Shown: positions 50,021-62,895 of the stretch, piece by piece
Position numbering within the stretch: the stretch's first letter is position 1
Layout of the letters: each line of letters begins with the position of its first letter
Assembly: GCA_963920765.1 (NCBI GenBank)
Contig: OY987246.1
Span: 3,846,501-3,910,500, forward strand
Reading direction: 5' to 3'
DNA from: Ulota crispa
Taxonomy: Eukaryota > Streptophyta > Bryopsida > Orthotrichales > Orthotrichaceae
DNA: 64,000 nt
Notes under the pieces: generated by a model
What the model saw: the letters and a program-made list of their open reading frames with translations, nothing else
Database searches by the model: none
Told to the model about the DNA's origin: nothing
Made by a program: the position numbers and the translations under genes

Positions 50021-51136
50021 TTAGTTTGTCACATTAGAGGTGGTTGTATTCTTCTTCATCCAAGAAAGATAAGACTTATCTCCTAATGGCCTTGGATACT
50101 TCCAATGTACATATAAAAATATCAATCCCATAGAAATAGAAATGCAACCCACTACAATATATGACAAACCTAAAAAATCATTTTTACCACCAATCCAACT
50201 AGTTGTAGATAGCACAAGTTTTTTGCTACCACCAAAGCCATATGTGTTGTACAAGTTGTTTATGTTTACTGTCAATTTTGTACCAGGTTGCAAGTCTGTT
50301 TCTATTCGACCATAAATCTTTCGAAATGTTGGAAGTGCAGCAATGCGCATCCACACCATGAGATTTTCATTTACATTTAGTGGTATACTCTCATTCAACC
50401 AACCTCCTCCAATTTGAGAAGCATTGGCAAGTGTTGTTCTATTGTTGTTGACAAAATTTGATGGAAACACCGTGTTGTTAAACCTCTCATCTTGGTCACT
50501 TTTCCATGAGATTGATGTTTTATTGACAAAGACAGTGCCATTTTCACTATAGAAACCATTGTTGGAGAATTCAAAAGTGTCATTGAAGAGGCTCCACGCA
50601 ATTAACCCACATGGAATGATGACTTTTCCATTTGCCGTATCCTCAGGTTTGCAATCATTTAGCTCTGAATTAGAGGCAGAGACGCCACGGAGTTGCCGTT
50701 CACTCTTGCTCTTCACATAACGCCGATGATTCTGAAAATAATTTTCCAATTGATAATAAACATAGATGGGTTGCTTCATAAATTTCACTACATCCAAGGT
50801 AATTGTGCAATTTTTCCGCTTGTTATAGTCTTGCATGAATGTAGACTTTTCCTCTCCTGTCATCAATGGGTTCCGAGGCGTTGCATATTTCATGATGCAA
50901 TAGGTGTCATATTTGTTCACAAGCTCCACCACTGACAGTGAAGCAAGTAATGTGTATACTCCAATCAAAATGCAAGCCACACCTAGTAAGACAAATAGGA
51001 CCACATTACACTTTGGAGTTAATAAAGGCTTGCATGTTCCAAGCTCTTGTTGGGAGAATCTTGTGTATTTGGGTTTTCTTGATTCCTTTCTTTGTAAATT
51101 CCTCAAAAATTCACCACTTGTGTTCATTATTGACAC
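50021..51136 (-). CDS. ALIS: CDC50/LEM3 family ALIS protein, P4-ATPase beta subunit
   Basis: Single-exon open frame of 371 aa, complete from Met to stop. A basic cytosolic N-terminus (RKESRKPKYTRFSQQELGTC) is followed by TM1 (about 44-72, NVVLFVLLGVACILIGVYTL), a large lumenal domain with several N-glycosylation sites (NDT, NGT, NKT, NRT, NAS, NES), Cys residues in CTITLDV, CKPE and IIPCGLIAWSLFNDTF, then TM2 (about 323-348, YIVVGCISISMGLIFLYVHW). IPCGLIAWSLFNDTF and the IGGKNDFLG block are family hallmarks. ALIS subunits let P4-ATPase lipid flippases leave the ER and function at Golgi or plasma membrane. Typical plant ALIS genes have several introns; this one has none, so it may be a retrocopy that stayed intact. 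An upstream in-frame start was not seen. Confidence 0.95.
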   Translation of the reverse strand: MSIMNTSGEFLRNLQRKESRKPKYTRFSQQELGTCKPLLTPKCNVVLFVLLGVACILIGVYTLLASLSVVELVNKYDTYCIMKYATPRNPLMTGEEKSTFMQDYNKRKNCTITLDVVKFMKQPIYVYYQLENYFQNHRRYVKSKSERQLRGVSASNSELNDCKPEDTANGKVIIPCGLIAWSLFNDTFEFSNNGFYSENGTVFVNKTSISWKSDQDERFNNTVFPSNFVNNNRTTLANASQIGGGWLNESIPLNVNENLMVWMRIAALPTFRKIYGRIETDLQPGTKLTVNINNLYNTYGFGGSKKLVLSTTSWIGGKNDFLGLSYIVVGCISISMGLIFLYVHWKYPRPLGDKSYLSWMKKNTTTSNVTN

Positions 51137-51667
51137 TTTGTAAAACTACAATGCAAATTCCCTTTTACAATTGTACAATAAACTTTTATTTTGAATCAAT
51201 GAAAATTTTGCATAAATGGCTCACATTTGAAAAAGAGTTCTTATACCCGGGCACTTGTGAAGAATGTCAATACAACCTCCAAAATGAACACATTTTATGC
51301 CTTGATCTAGTAACCTAACTATAATAATGTATACGTTATTTTTCATTTTATTAACATTTGCTTTTATTGTATCTAAACACAAGATTTGGATATTCAAAAA
51401 CAGTACATACATGTTTGTGATAACATTTTCAAAAAATTTCTTAGTGGATTTTTTAAACTAGATTTTCGAACCAAATGCACAAATTAAATGCACCATCTAA
51501 AAAGATAGTCTGTGAAAGAATAAATTTTAATTTGATTTTGACTCTTTAATAATGAACAATATAAATCACTTAATATGATAAGCCAAAACAGAATTGTAAA
51601 AATGTTCAAAGCAACATTCTTCAAAACATTCCTCCAAACGATGTGTTTGAAACAATAAATTTCAATT
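51137..51667. other. 5' region of the ALIS gene
   Basis: Immediate upstream DNA of the single-exon ALIS gene; AT-rich, no intron or UTR exon could be shown. Confidence 0.35.
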
Positions 51668-51920
51668 ATAACGCAATATTTGTTAATTTGGGAAAAACAA
51701 GGGTCCCACTTTGTTTTCCCCTCAAACCCAAAAAGTTACTTTAAACCACATTTGAAGGTATTAGATTCAATTTGAGCCATTAAGATTTTTTCCCTTGCAA
51801 ATCCCTCCTCTCATGTGAGGGCACGTGTTGGTTTGAGGTGATCACCACAAACTTCTTGACTCACTTCTTGAAAGTCCCAAAATGTACCATTTTTCCCAAA
51901 TTAATGAATATTGCGTTTTA
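51668..51920. mobile_element. MITE, relative of the mannosidase-intron element
   Basis: About 253 bp. Ends AACGCAATATTTGTTAATTT and, on the other strand, AACGCAATATTCATTAATTT, each followed by GGGAAAAA. Similar to the 34430-34718 element ends (ACGATATTCATTAAATTGGG). Confidence 0.75.
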
Positions 51921-52881
51921 CACATTGCAACTAAATAAGAGTGTTTTCAAATTGTATGTTGGAAATATATTTTAAACTTAGTTTTGGAATCTATATGTAA
52001 ACCATGTACTGTATTGGAAATACATATTTGAATGAAATGTAAAAGTTGATGCTAAGACTACATGCAAAAATCATATATTATGGTGCTACACTCTTAAACA
52101 TTCAAATTCTAGAATTGTGTGCTAGAATTAAAGTTTGAAACCGTATGTTATAATAGCACTTACAAACAATAACATCAGTTTTTTTTATAAATAAAAATCA
52201 TGCACTTTGTAAGTAGTTGCAAAACAAATTACCTGAATGTTAGAAATAAATCAAATGAGAGGGACAAAAGAGATTATTTATCATTGCAAGTTTTCAAAAA
52301 GTAGCTTTAAAGTTTTGAGTGTGTTTCAATAATGTAAACAATTTTTTTAATTAAAATTTTGGATCCATTGCATAAAGCCATTGACATAAAAAATGATAAC
52401 AAGTTGCTAATGAAAATTTGCTAGAGGCGTTTCATATAAAGTGATTGAGGTTTTACAAAGTTTTTAATAATTAAGTAAATGAAGTACTAGGAGAAATTAC
52501 AAATAGGGCACAAAAATGAAAAATATTACAAATAGGGGCACAATTTCAAAATAAGTATAATTAGGGGCACAATTTCAAAAGAATTTGTAAGTTTTTGTAT
52601 TTTTATTTATTTTGAAATTGGTTGATTTAAATATGTCATGTCAAATGTTAGCTAACTTCCAAAAAACTTGAAGGTCTTTCTAAAAATTGCCATCCCCTTT
52701 GTTAAAATTTACTTATTAAGGCTTGATTTGGAGAGGCCTTTAAGTTTTTTGGAAGTTAGCTGACATGTGATGTGATATATCTATATCAACCAATGTCCAA
52801 ACCAAAAATACCTCCAATTTTTTCAAATTATTTTGAAATTACGCCCCTATTTGTAATTATTTTGAAACTGAGCCCCTATTT

Positions 52882-55800
52882 CACTAGTAAAAAAACAGGA
52901 AAAAACGATTGCAATTAACAACTGCATTTTAGTGGTTTATGGTATGAAACTACTCAAGTACAACTAGATGGACTGCAGCTGTACTTTAGTCAACCACAGT
53001 TGCATGCTAGTGATAGTGAACCTGTCACATTTGCCATCTACTCAAAAACAACTGCAACCTTTTCATCCTTTACCCCTCCAAAATTTTGGTAATAACCTGC
53101 CCCCTCCGCCTTTCTTTCTTCTTTGTTAGAAGACATCTTTCTCTCTAATCCCAATGTCTCCATTAATGCACATCTGACACACACATGACTAGGCTTGTCA
53201 TATTTATAGAGGTTTTGGTCAAATTTAGGCACTTTTATGAAATGTGAAATTGATAATTCACAATGACACGTGTCCCTTGCAATTGTAAAGCAGTTGTAAT
53301 TTAGTGGTAAAGTAGTCACTTTGCAGTTGCTTATATTATTTTAGTAGAAAAATGGTTCACCTATAAATTCAATTGTACATTAGTTGTTTTTCAGTTGTCA
53401 TACAGTCAATTTATAGTCAAGTTCAGGACATAAGGGACTCTTCACTCTTTTTTGGTACTATAGTACAACTGCAAGATTGACAATGATAATTGCAATTTAG
53501 TTGTAACTAAGTTGACCTCACAACTTACATGCCAAGTTGCCAACTATGCAATTGCAAGATAGTTTTATCTCAGTGGCTTCAGTGACTATGTTATCACTAA
53601 TCAATTGCACTGCAATTCTCACCTAGTAGGGACAAAGTTGTATTTTAGTCGCATTCTTGTTGTAACTTAGTTGTATTCTAGTTGCAATATAGTTGCAAGC
53701 TAGTCATAAACACAACTCATTCTAGTCATCATTGGGTTATAATGCACTTGCCACAAAGTTGTAATCTAATTGCACAATGGTGGCAAAGAAGTTGTACATC
53801 AGTAGCATATTAGTGATTGAATAGTATAATGCAATAGAGATTCAGTTGTACATGAATATGGCAAAATACCTAATACAAGGGCCAGTTGCAATGTAGTTGC
53901 ACACTAGGCTTCTCTACTGCTACATGATTACATTATAGTACAATTTATGGCAATACACAATATGCGGCCAATCTCCGCGTGCTTCACCTTCTTATAAGTG
54001 TTGGTCTTCAGTCCTTCTAAACCGCTATAGAAATCATATCTAAACATCAAACAATCATTGACAAGCAACCTAACTTCAATGATACATGTAAGTCCTTCTA
54101 AACTCCTCTAAACATCATAAAAGGAACACCAAATCTCAATGTTAAACAATCTAACTTCTACTATAAAAATCAGCTTTTCTACACTCTTCTAAAAACACTA
54201 ATATCAACATCAAAGTTCAATGACAAGCAACTTACCTTCAATGAAGCAAATTTGTGCTTCTAAACTCCTCTAATCACCCTTAAATTAGTACCAAAACTCA
54301 ATGTTAAACAAACTAGCTTCACTAATGCAAATTAGCCTCCTCTAAGCCTTCTTACACATCGCAAGTTAAAACCAAAGCTCAATACCAAGTAATCTAAGTT
54401 CAATGATGCAAATCAATTGCTTCTAAGCACTCATACACACCACAAATGAACACCAAAGTTCACTACCAAACAACCTAACCTCAATGATGCAATTAAACCT
54501 CTCTTTAAGGATTTCCAAATACCATAGCTCTTGTGGACCAAGTGGAAAATGAGATATGGACTACGCCACCTTGAAGAAGTCAGGGTTTGGGCGTCGACTA
54601 ATACAACTGCAATACAACTACAAACTAACTAATAACAACTGAATCACCACTCAAGAACAACTGAAAACGACTATCCCACTAAGATACAATTGAAGCCATG
54701 TAGCAATGCTATAGCATTTGTTGCTTAGGTATTGCATGGTGGCAATAAAAAACGATTGAAACATCACTAAAAAACAACTAAAAAAAACTACATGACTCAA
54801 ATACAATTGATGTTGTTTAGCACTTTGGTATTTGTTTCTTAGTTAGTGCATGGCAACAAGGACTGTGACATGAACTACACTAAAAAAAAACAAAATTGGT
54901 AACAATTTCCCACTTACAACTCGCAATGGCACAAATTTAGAAGCAAGCTCAACAACTCTTGCATCCTTGAGTAATTTGTAAGTATGTTCTCTCTTTCTCT
55001 ATTGTGCTTGTAGTTTTCAATTGCTAAATTGATTGCAAGTGTAGAGACTAAATTTAAATCCTTCATTTGAAACAAGCAAGAATGAGCATGCAAATTCCAC
55101 CAAAAGAAGAGTACAAATAGTCGAAGAACCATAGAAGAAAGAGACACATATTCAAAATTATGTTGCTACTGTTCATGCAAATTTGCTTAGTAGTAGGGGA
55201 AAAATAATAAAAACAAGTAAGATGTCTCAGATATCCAGAGTTCAAGAACAACTGACTTCTTGAGTTGTATATCAATCATTTTTACTATTGCCATGCATTT
55301 GTCAAACGTGTAGTAGTTGTATGTCAAATGTTACGCAGTTAGTTATATCTGACAGATCATATTGTTGTGATGTATGAGTTGTTTTGTAGTCACACTACAG
55401 TTGTATTCTACAGATCAAAGTCAACAACACTCTAAGTCTAGATTGAATACAAATTCAATAATTGTTGGTCTATTTCTATGTGAAAGTATAATAGAAAAGT
55501 CTACAAGCTGCCCATTCTTAATAGGGTACGCTTAAGGGACATAATTAATGCAGTGGACTAGAGAAATCAAAAGAGCATTGTTCTTTCACATAGAGCACTT
55601 CCACTAACATTGTTGTGTGTGCAAAGGGAGGAGGAAGTGCCTATTGAGAGCTGTGAAGAAGCAACCGAGTGATCACGGTAAAGAACTCAAATTTAAGGTT
55701 TGGAGGGGATTAGGTGAATGAGACGCCTCCAACAATGCTTGGGAAGAACTGTTGCAAGGACTTGTTGTATTGACGGAGGTCAAAGTAGATTGTACGAGAT

Positions 55801-57725
55801 TCTTTTGGAAACATTGTGTATCAATGCAACAGAATGATATTTTGAGATTTTGTTTTGTTTTGCACAAATCACAAACTGCAATCATTTTTTCAACTTTGAA
55901 CTATCAACTTGCATTGTACAAATAAAGTTTAACTCTTACTTGTTGTCATAAATAAATTGACTGCAGTTGTCAAATAGTTGTATCCTAACAAAAACAACTA
56001 TACATTGAAAATGCAACTGTAGGGATACGCAGTAGCTAATTAGTTGTTTATTCAATAGAAGTAACTAGCATGCGAATATAAAACAACCTAAACATTAAAC
56101 CCACTAACGACTCAAGGCTGACTACAGTCAACTACTACTCAACTACTTCTCAACAACAGCACAACTTGCGATAGCTAAATGAGTTGATAGCAAGACTATG
56201 AGGGATAGTAGCAATAGATCAAGTGAAATGAGAGAGTAAAAGAAAGGAACCATATGTTAGGTCTTAAAGAAACAAATCGTGTGGAAAAAAAAGGAGTGAG
56301 TTGTTTTTCAATTGATATATAGTTGTACAGCATCCATTCCCAACCTAGAAACAACTGTCATGCAACTGTGTTTCAACTATAAAAAAGTGGCCGTATTCAC
56401 ACAGTGAACTTTGAAAATAATTTCTAAACCTGATAGTCTCCAAGGCTTGACAGGGGATCTCAAGGAACGTGTGTAATGATGGAAATTCAAGAACAAAGTA
56501 AAAATAAATATGTAGCAAGTGCAGTTGTTTTTCCATTGATTTGTAGTAACACCTAATCCTAGAAACAACTAGCTTGCAACTACCATACAACAACAACTAC
56601 AATATGCATTCACATTAAGATCCAACCAGAAGTATTTGAACAAAATTAGCTGCCCAAAGCAAAAAAAAAAGGGCAGCCTCAAATGTTAAAGGAGAGGATT
56701 AAAAACGTAATCGTAAGATCAACTGCATTAGTTGCAATGGAGTTGTTTTTTAGTAGTATAGCAGTTGCTTAAACCACTCAAAAACAACTGCGGTGGTACT
56801 TAACCCCTAAATGCCCAAGGCACCCAATTTGGATGTTTGCAAAACTTTGAAGATGAATACATTTTTATCAAATCACTATTTTTGGTATTTTCTTTTGAAT
56901 TCAAGTTTGTTTTGAAGTCTACTTTCAGTATCAAAAATCTGATTTTGAAAATGAATTTTCATGATTTTTCTATTCAAGATTTTGTACAAGGGTGTCCACT
57001 ACAGTCTTGAGTATTCTAGTGTTGGAAGATCTTGAAAACGAGCCTCAAATACACTAGAGCTTGGACAAAAATTTGCATTAGAAATCCATTTAAAAAAAAT
57101 ACAAGAGTTGATTTTGAAAGCCGTAAATTAGTTGAGGTTAATCATGTAATGACCTTAAACCTCATATTTTTTTGATGACCAACTTTTTAGATTTGACATG
57201 TGAAATGAGGATTGAAAGACTTCAAGTCACTTTTGCAATTTTAGCACCCTCATGTTCAAACGTTATAATCTTTCAAACTATAAGTGATATTGTTGTGTTT
57301 TCTTTTTCCATGTAATTTCTAATATGTCAAGTTTAAATTTGTATGGTTACAGTTTAAAAAAACTTGATGAGATGTATGAAAAGGTTGGTTGACTATTCAC
57401 TTTCTTGAAAATGCCAAGAAGTTCAAAAAGGCCTTAGGCATTTAGGGGTTAAATGGTTATTGGAATCCATATGAACAGAAAGCATCCATGACTAAATTGT
57501 AAATTGATGATGACAGGATTTATTGTCCTCAACAGTTGTATAGATGTTTTTTGTAGTTGTGTGTACAGCTACATTACAACTAGGTTGTTGTTAGGGTTCC
57601 CCCTTTGTTGCTCAATTGCTTTAGTGAGTTGCCATGTGATTTTGCAGTTGTTTTGCAATGGCTTCATGGCTTAGTTGTACGTAGTTGGCAAAATGCAGTT
57701 GAAAAGTCCCATTTTTCTTCTAGTG
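52882..57725. mobile_element. non-autonomous CACTA element 2
   Basis: 4.84 kb. It starts CACTAGTAAAAAAACAGG and ends with the complement of CACTAGAAGAAAAATGGG, with TTT on both sides. Both ends carry dozens of short subterminal words on a CAACTGCA / TAGTTGTA theme in both orientations, a CACTA hallmark. A degenerate tandem repeat of about 65-70 bp units (CTTCTAAACTCCTCTAA with CTCAATG) runs through 54000-54500. A TTAA-type element is nested at 56804-57448. I recognise no transposase and no captured gene. Confidence 0.85.
56804..57448. mobile_element. TTAA-flanked element nested in CACTA element 2
   Basis: TTAA (56800-56803) then CCCCTAAATGCCCAAGGCAC; the right end GCCTTAGGCATTTAGGGG is followed by TTAA (57449-57452). 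645 bp. Same end sequence as the 44391 element. It interrupts the CAACTGC subterminal repeats, so it is younger than the CACTA insertion. Confidence 0.85.
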
Positions 57726-57970
57726 TTTGTAATATTTTTCATTTTTGTGCCCCTGTTTGTAATTTCCTTGAAGTATTATGTAGAGAGAGGTCCATTTATT
57801 CTCTACAATACAATCTTCTATTTAAAAAATATATTTCCACACATATCACTTGCATTTCTTGAAGTTTTATTTTGCTTTCTGTCATTTGCATCTCATAAAG
57901 TCTTGTTTACCTTTTTCTTAAGTCTTTAATTGGTTTGCAATATTTTTTGAAATTTGACATTGTTGTTTAA

Positions 57971-58673
57971 TCCCTAAAGGACCAACTATCCCCTTGGGCA
58001 ACAATTAGGATTTTGGGCATGTACTTACAACTCAACTATTTTGTGTGATTTTTTGAAACTTTTATGGAAGATGAAGTATTCAAAAACCTATGTGGGCATC
58101 TAATTTTTTCTTCATTCTGACATTTATTGAAGAAGTTGAATAAGAATTATTGGAAAAATAGGAAGATGGCTAGCCCAATTTTTTTTTTAAGAATTGATTT
58201 AAAAAATAATAAAAATATGAAATAGATTCTTTAGACTTATATATATGTGGGGAACTTTGCATCATTCATTTTTAATTGATAAGATGAAAGTTATGAGAAA
58301 TTTTAGTTTGTATGTAGGTGTGGTTTTGAGAGAATCCATATCTACCAGCAAACTAAAATTTCTCATAACTTTCATTTCATCAATCTTCCCCATGTATGTA
58401 TATGTCTAAAGAATCTATTTTTTATTTTTTATTTTTTTATAAAAATCAATTGTTAAAGAAGTTTTTGGGCTGCCCTTCCTCCCCCGTTTTCTAGTAATTC
58501 ATTCTTAACTTCTTTTGTAAATGTCGGAATGAAGAAAAAATTAGATGCCGACATAGATCTTTGCATTCCCCATCTTCCATAAAAGATTCAAAAAATCACA
58601 CAAAGTAGTTTAGCAATAAGTACATGCCCAAAATCCCAACGATCCCTCGAGGGGATAGTTGGTCGTTTAGGGG
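57971..58673. mobile_element. TTAA-flanked foldback element with GGACCAACTATCCCC ends
   Basis: TTAA then TCCCTAAAGGACCAACTATC; on the other strand the right end reads CCCCTAAACGACCAACTATC, followed by TTAA (58674-58677). 703 bp of two long arms meeting near 58330, with TTTGGGCATGTACTTA-like and TCTAATTTTTTCTTCATTC words in both. Related to the 14210 element. Confidence 0.85.
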
Positions 58674-58677
58674 TTAA

Positions 58678-60148
58678 GAAGTTCTCAAAATCCAAGGTAT
58701 AGTTTGTTTTGAAAGAAAGTGAGTTATTCCTCTTATGTATACATTACATCCACTTGCTTGTTGCACCTTACTCAATTTCAAACTTCTGTGCCTTTTTAAT
58801 TATTTGGTTTTTGTTGTTGCAATTTAAAAAATTGGACTTTTACCATGTTCCTCTTAACCCTTAAATTTTCTTGTGCAGAACTTTCAACATGGCCGTTTAT
58901 GAACTTAGGAATGTGAAGAATCACTTGAACGTTGACTCGTTTGAAAAAGAAACAAGTTAGCTATGTAGGGGTGTTTTCAAATTTAGAAGAAGAGTCACTG
59001 TTGAATTTACAAAAAAAATCAAACCATGGATTGTCTTGGAGTTGTAGCGTTAAATTTTGGCCCTAGATTTGTGAAAATCTTATATTTTACTCACAATTTT
59101 TGAAATTTAAGGGTGATGTGGTCACTATTGCAAGACCATTTTCTCACTCATTTTTACCTTAATGATACAAGACTTGTTTCTATGCATGTGGAACTTGGTT
59201 ACCTTGAGAATGTGCATAAGATACCAACTTTTAAATTGTTATGTGTCCAAAAGAGCCAATCAAAGCACAATTTCAACTACTCCAAAATATATGTTTCCTT
59301 GTAGTGGCCTTAAATTTTTTTTATAAAAATCTTCCAATCCAACCCTTGGATTGAAACCAAACTATGTAGAGATGATAAGGACTTGGCTTTCTACAAGATC
59401 TTACGGTTACTTTGGCCTAAAAACAACTCATTATTCTTTAAGCTTCACCCTTTCATAACTTACAAAATCAAGGTCCAGAACACTTTCAATGGCTGAAAAG
59501 TTTCAGGGTTAATCTTTTGAACAGAGTAAGTTTTCCTAATTTTGAGAGCATCTTAATGCTATTGAAAAGTGCAAATTGCCTTCCTCTTTGTACACGAAGA
59601 AAAACCAACTTAGTTAAATCTTTATTTTTATCATTATTTAGTCATCAAGGACTTGGTTTATCTTTTAGTGACAAGTGGTAGTATAATTTTGAAAATCTTT
59701 ATTACTACTCTTTGAGAAGAAGAATTTTAACTTAAATTATTGGGTTCATAGGCCTTTACTTTTTGTTTATAATTGATATTGTTTCACCTTATATACACCA
59801 TACATTAAAAATACTCCTAAACCTTTCATAGTTTTACATTGATGTTACATACTAACACAATGTAAAAAAGGTGTTTACAAGCTCATTAAGATGTTGATAA
59901 GATTAACTTTCTTGAGTTAATAAAATTTACAATTTTGAAAGCTATTGAAGCATATTAATGATAATATAAAATGCTTTATAACAAAAATGAACGATAGTTG
60001 GAAAGTTGAAATGAAGCAACCAATACAATATGCATCTTCAATTAATTAATTATCAAGCAATCCAATAATTATTTTGGCCTCAAATGGATAAGTATACTTG
60101 CAATCAATGCCAAGTTTATGAAAAGAGATAATTGCTTTACAAAGAACA
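58678..60148. other. intergenic, no gene seen
   Basis: AT-rich, without a recognised gene. CTTAACCCTTAAATTTTC at 58855 looks like a lone TTAA element end without a partner. Confidence 0.4.
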
Positions 60149-60152
60149 TTAA

Positions 60153-60920
60153 CCCCTAAGAGTCCCAGCGCCTCATATATTGCCTCCCATGATTTCAAAA
60201 CCTTGTTTTGAGGCATTGGATTTTACTTTTTGATCTTGCAGTAAACTACAATTATGAAAGCACTCAAGTTGTCCATACCAATGGAGTAATGGCAAGGAAA
60301 GCCAAATGTTGTACAAGTGCTACAAGAGATTTGATTGGGTGAAATACCATACGGGGCGATTGGGGCGTGGTGGCAAGTAGCATTTTATAAGCTAGAACCG
60401 GTCAATATCTCTTGCAAGCTTCCTTTTGTAGGCTTTGTGGTACTGGAAAGTTGTTGGCAAGGGTTCAAGCATGTTCTAGACCCTTATTATGGCAATTGTC
60501 ACCAACTGTGCTGGTCATTGTTTTCCAAACAATAGTGATTTGAAGCCCTAAAACTTGACATAAAAAGAAGTGCAATCTTCAATAATTTACAAGTGTATTC
60601 ATTCACTTCTAATCTTGCTTCTCACAAAAAATGAGATTAACAAGGGGCTTACAGAATTTTGTAAAAGTCATCAAATAGCAACTACCAACCAAAAAATGAG
60701 ATTTAATTAGCCATCACATGTTGTTTGATCAAATATTATAATTCTCCCATCTCCCATGGTCTGTTGTTCCCAAAATTTGCAAGCCATTTTCTAAGTAGGT
60801 GTTCCACTATTTTCAATGGTCACTTTTTGTGGATCATTTGATTGATTGAGATACAATGCATCAAAGTTGTTGATCTCCAAAAACCCTGATTTTGGTGAAA
60901 ATGGCCTAGGCACTCAGGGA
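60153..60920. mobile_element. TTAA-flanked element
   Basis: TTAA then CCCCTAAGAGTCCCAGCGCC at the left; CCTAGGCACTCAGGGA then TTAA (60921-60924) at the right. About 768 bp. The inner parts of the arms are more diverged than in the other members, so this copy looks older. Confidence 0.65.
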
Positions 60921-60924
60921 TTAA

Positions 60925-62034
60925 TGATGTTCATTGAAACAAATCAAGAGTTGTTAATGAAATTCAATTTGATTTTTTTACTAAATTTGATTTTATTTCA
61001 CAAATTAATTGTTGGTCATTTATAACTGAAACTACACTTATTGGAGCAACCTTTCTAATAATTTTCTTTGCCTATTTGATAAAGGTAACCAACCTTATAC
61101 AAATTTCAATCCTATTAAACTGTCTTTGGGATTTTAAAAAGCATGATAAAATTTGATGAACAAAATCCAATATCCACTTGTTTCAATATGGGGATTTGCT
61201 CATTATCCATATACACATTAGACATTGTGCAACATGTCTAAAAAAATCACTTGTAATACAAAAAATCTTCTTGAACTGGTGAGGCCTTTGTTTTTGGAAG
61301 CTAGCTGACATTTTATGCCATGTCTCTAAATCATCTTAAACCATAAACCTATATTTTATTGTGTTTTTACAACAAGAAAAGTTGTGTCATTCAAATCATA
61401 TAATATTAATATTATAATCAATTTTTAATTAAAAAATCAAGTTTGTTATATTAGGCCTTTTCACCATTGCATTGGCAATGCCCTTGGAACATTTCCTGCA
61501 ACCCTCTGAATGTCCAAGTCCCTCCAATTCCTCTCTATCCATTTTCGAGGGAATGGCCACTTGTATCCCCAACAATGCAACTTGCTAAGTATAGTGCCAA
61601 CCAATCACAAGTCAAAGAACTTCCAAAAGCAATAAAGTAAGCTATGATCATATTAAAATATAGCTTGTAGAGGGTTTAGAGGCCCCCTTCAAATATGGCT
61701 TATTTGAAGGGGGAAGGTAAATGTAGAGGTCAACATCGCTAAAATCAATTTCTTTTCATCCAAAAAGAAGCAGGGCATGAACATTTGGCAGATGACAAGA
61801 GACGCTCTTAGGGCAAGTTTCCATGGGGGCTGGAGCAATATGGCCTGGATGTACAGCCTCTGATTATGCAAAAGTCAAAGTACATCCTTGGAGGGTCTAG
61901 ATCCAAAATCAAAGGTTACTTTCTAATCTCTACATGCCGTGAAGATTTCATATTTTTTTCTTCATTCTGCCAGTGGTCAGCCTAGATGGGCCTCCAGTTC
62001 TGATCACCCATAGAAACTGGCGCTTAGGGTATGT
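60925..62034. other. intergenic, no gene seen
   Basis: AT-rich. A small hairpin (CCCCCTTCAAATA and TATTTGAAGGGGG) lies at about 61682-61712. No gene recognised. Confidence 0.4.
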
Positions 62035-62895
62035 TCACACTTGGTGTTAGGAGCGATGTTAGCAAAGGAAGATTATATGCATTTAGTCCATGCTTCTTTA
62101 ATTTACGTTTTCTAAAAATAAATACACAAATTAACAAATTAGCCCTTGACATTGTGCACAAATTAAGCCCATTGGTTCCCTATAAAAAAAGTTTGCACTT
62201 GGCATATGTCACATGGCAGTCAATGTGCAACTTCTTTGGCGGCAAGGTCACCATGTTCTTTAGCATGGCCACAGTTGGATTTGACTTCTCTACTCTTAAA
62301 CTTTCAAAAGATGAGCATTGTAAATTGCTTACTAACCCAAGCCTCTTTAATTTACGTTTTCTTATAAATTAACAGATTAGCCTAATTTATGCACATCATG
62401 AGTGTTAATTTGTATTTTATCATAAATTAACAAACTTATTTTTTATTTGCGTATTTGATATCATATTAATTGTGACAAAGCATTAAATTGCTTGCACTAC
62501 ATCACCTCCTCAAGTGAGAGGTTAGTAAGCAATTTACAATACTCATCTTTTGAAAGTTTAAGAGTAGAGAAGTTGGATCCAACTGTGACCATGCTAAGGA
62601 ACATGGTGACCTTGCCGCCAAAGAAGTTGCACATTGACTGCCATGTGACATATGCCAAATGCAAACTTTTTTTATAGGGTACCAATGGGCTTAATTTGTG
62701 CACAATGTCAAGGGCTCATTTGATAATTTGTGTATTTATTTTTAGAAAACGTAAATTAAAGAGGCATGTACTAACCTTTCACTTGAGGGGGTGATGTAGT
62801 GCAAGCAATTTAATGCTTTGTCAATACGCAAATAAAAAATAAGTTTGTTAATCAAATTAACATTCACGATGTGCATAAATTATGCTAATTGGTTT
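62035..62895. repeat. dispersed repeat family G, copy 2, with inverted arms
   Basis: GGGTATGTTCACACTTGGTG opens it. A forward arm (62099-62340) carries TTTACGTTTTCTAAAAATAA, CACAAATTAAGCCCATTGGT and CATGGCAGTCAATGTGCAAC. A longer inverted arm of the same sequence runs 62360-62765. A third, forward piece (62766-62895) repeats CTTTCACTTGAGGGG and the GTGCATAAATTATGC word. The TTTAATTTACG junction is intact here, in contrast to copy 1. Confidence 0.8.

Larger units (their letters stand above)
52491..57767. mobile_element. MULE-like MITE split by CACTA element 2
   Basis: Outer ends GAGAAATTACAAATAGGGCA and, on the other strand, AGGAAATTACAAACAGGGGC, flanked by GAAGTACTA (left) and GAAGTATTA (right), an 8-of-9 match. 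Without the inserted CACTA element it is about 430 bp, like the intact relative at 47855-48281. CCCTATTTGTAAT is restored when the insert is set aside. Confidence 0.88.
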
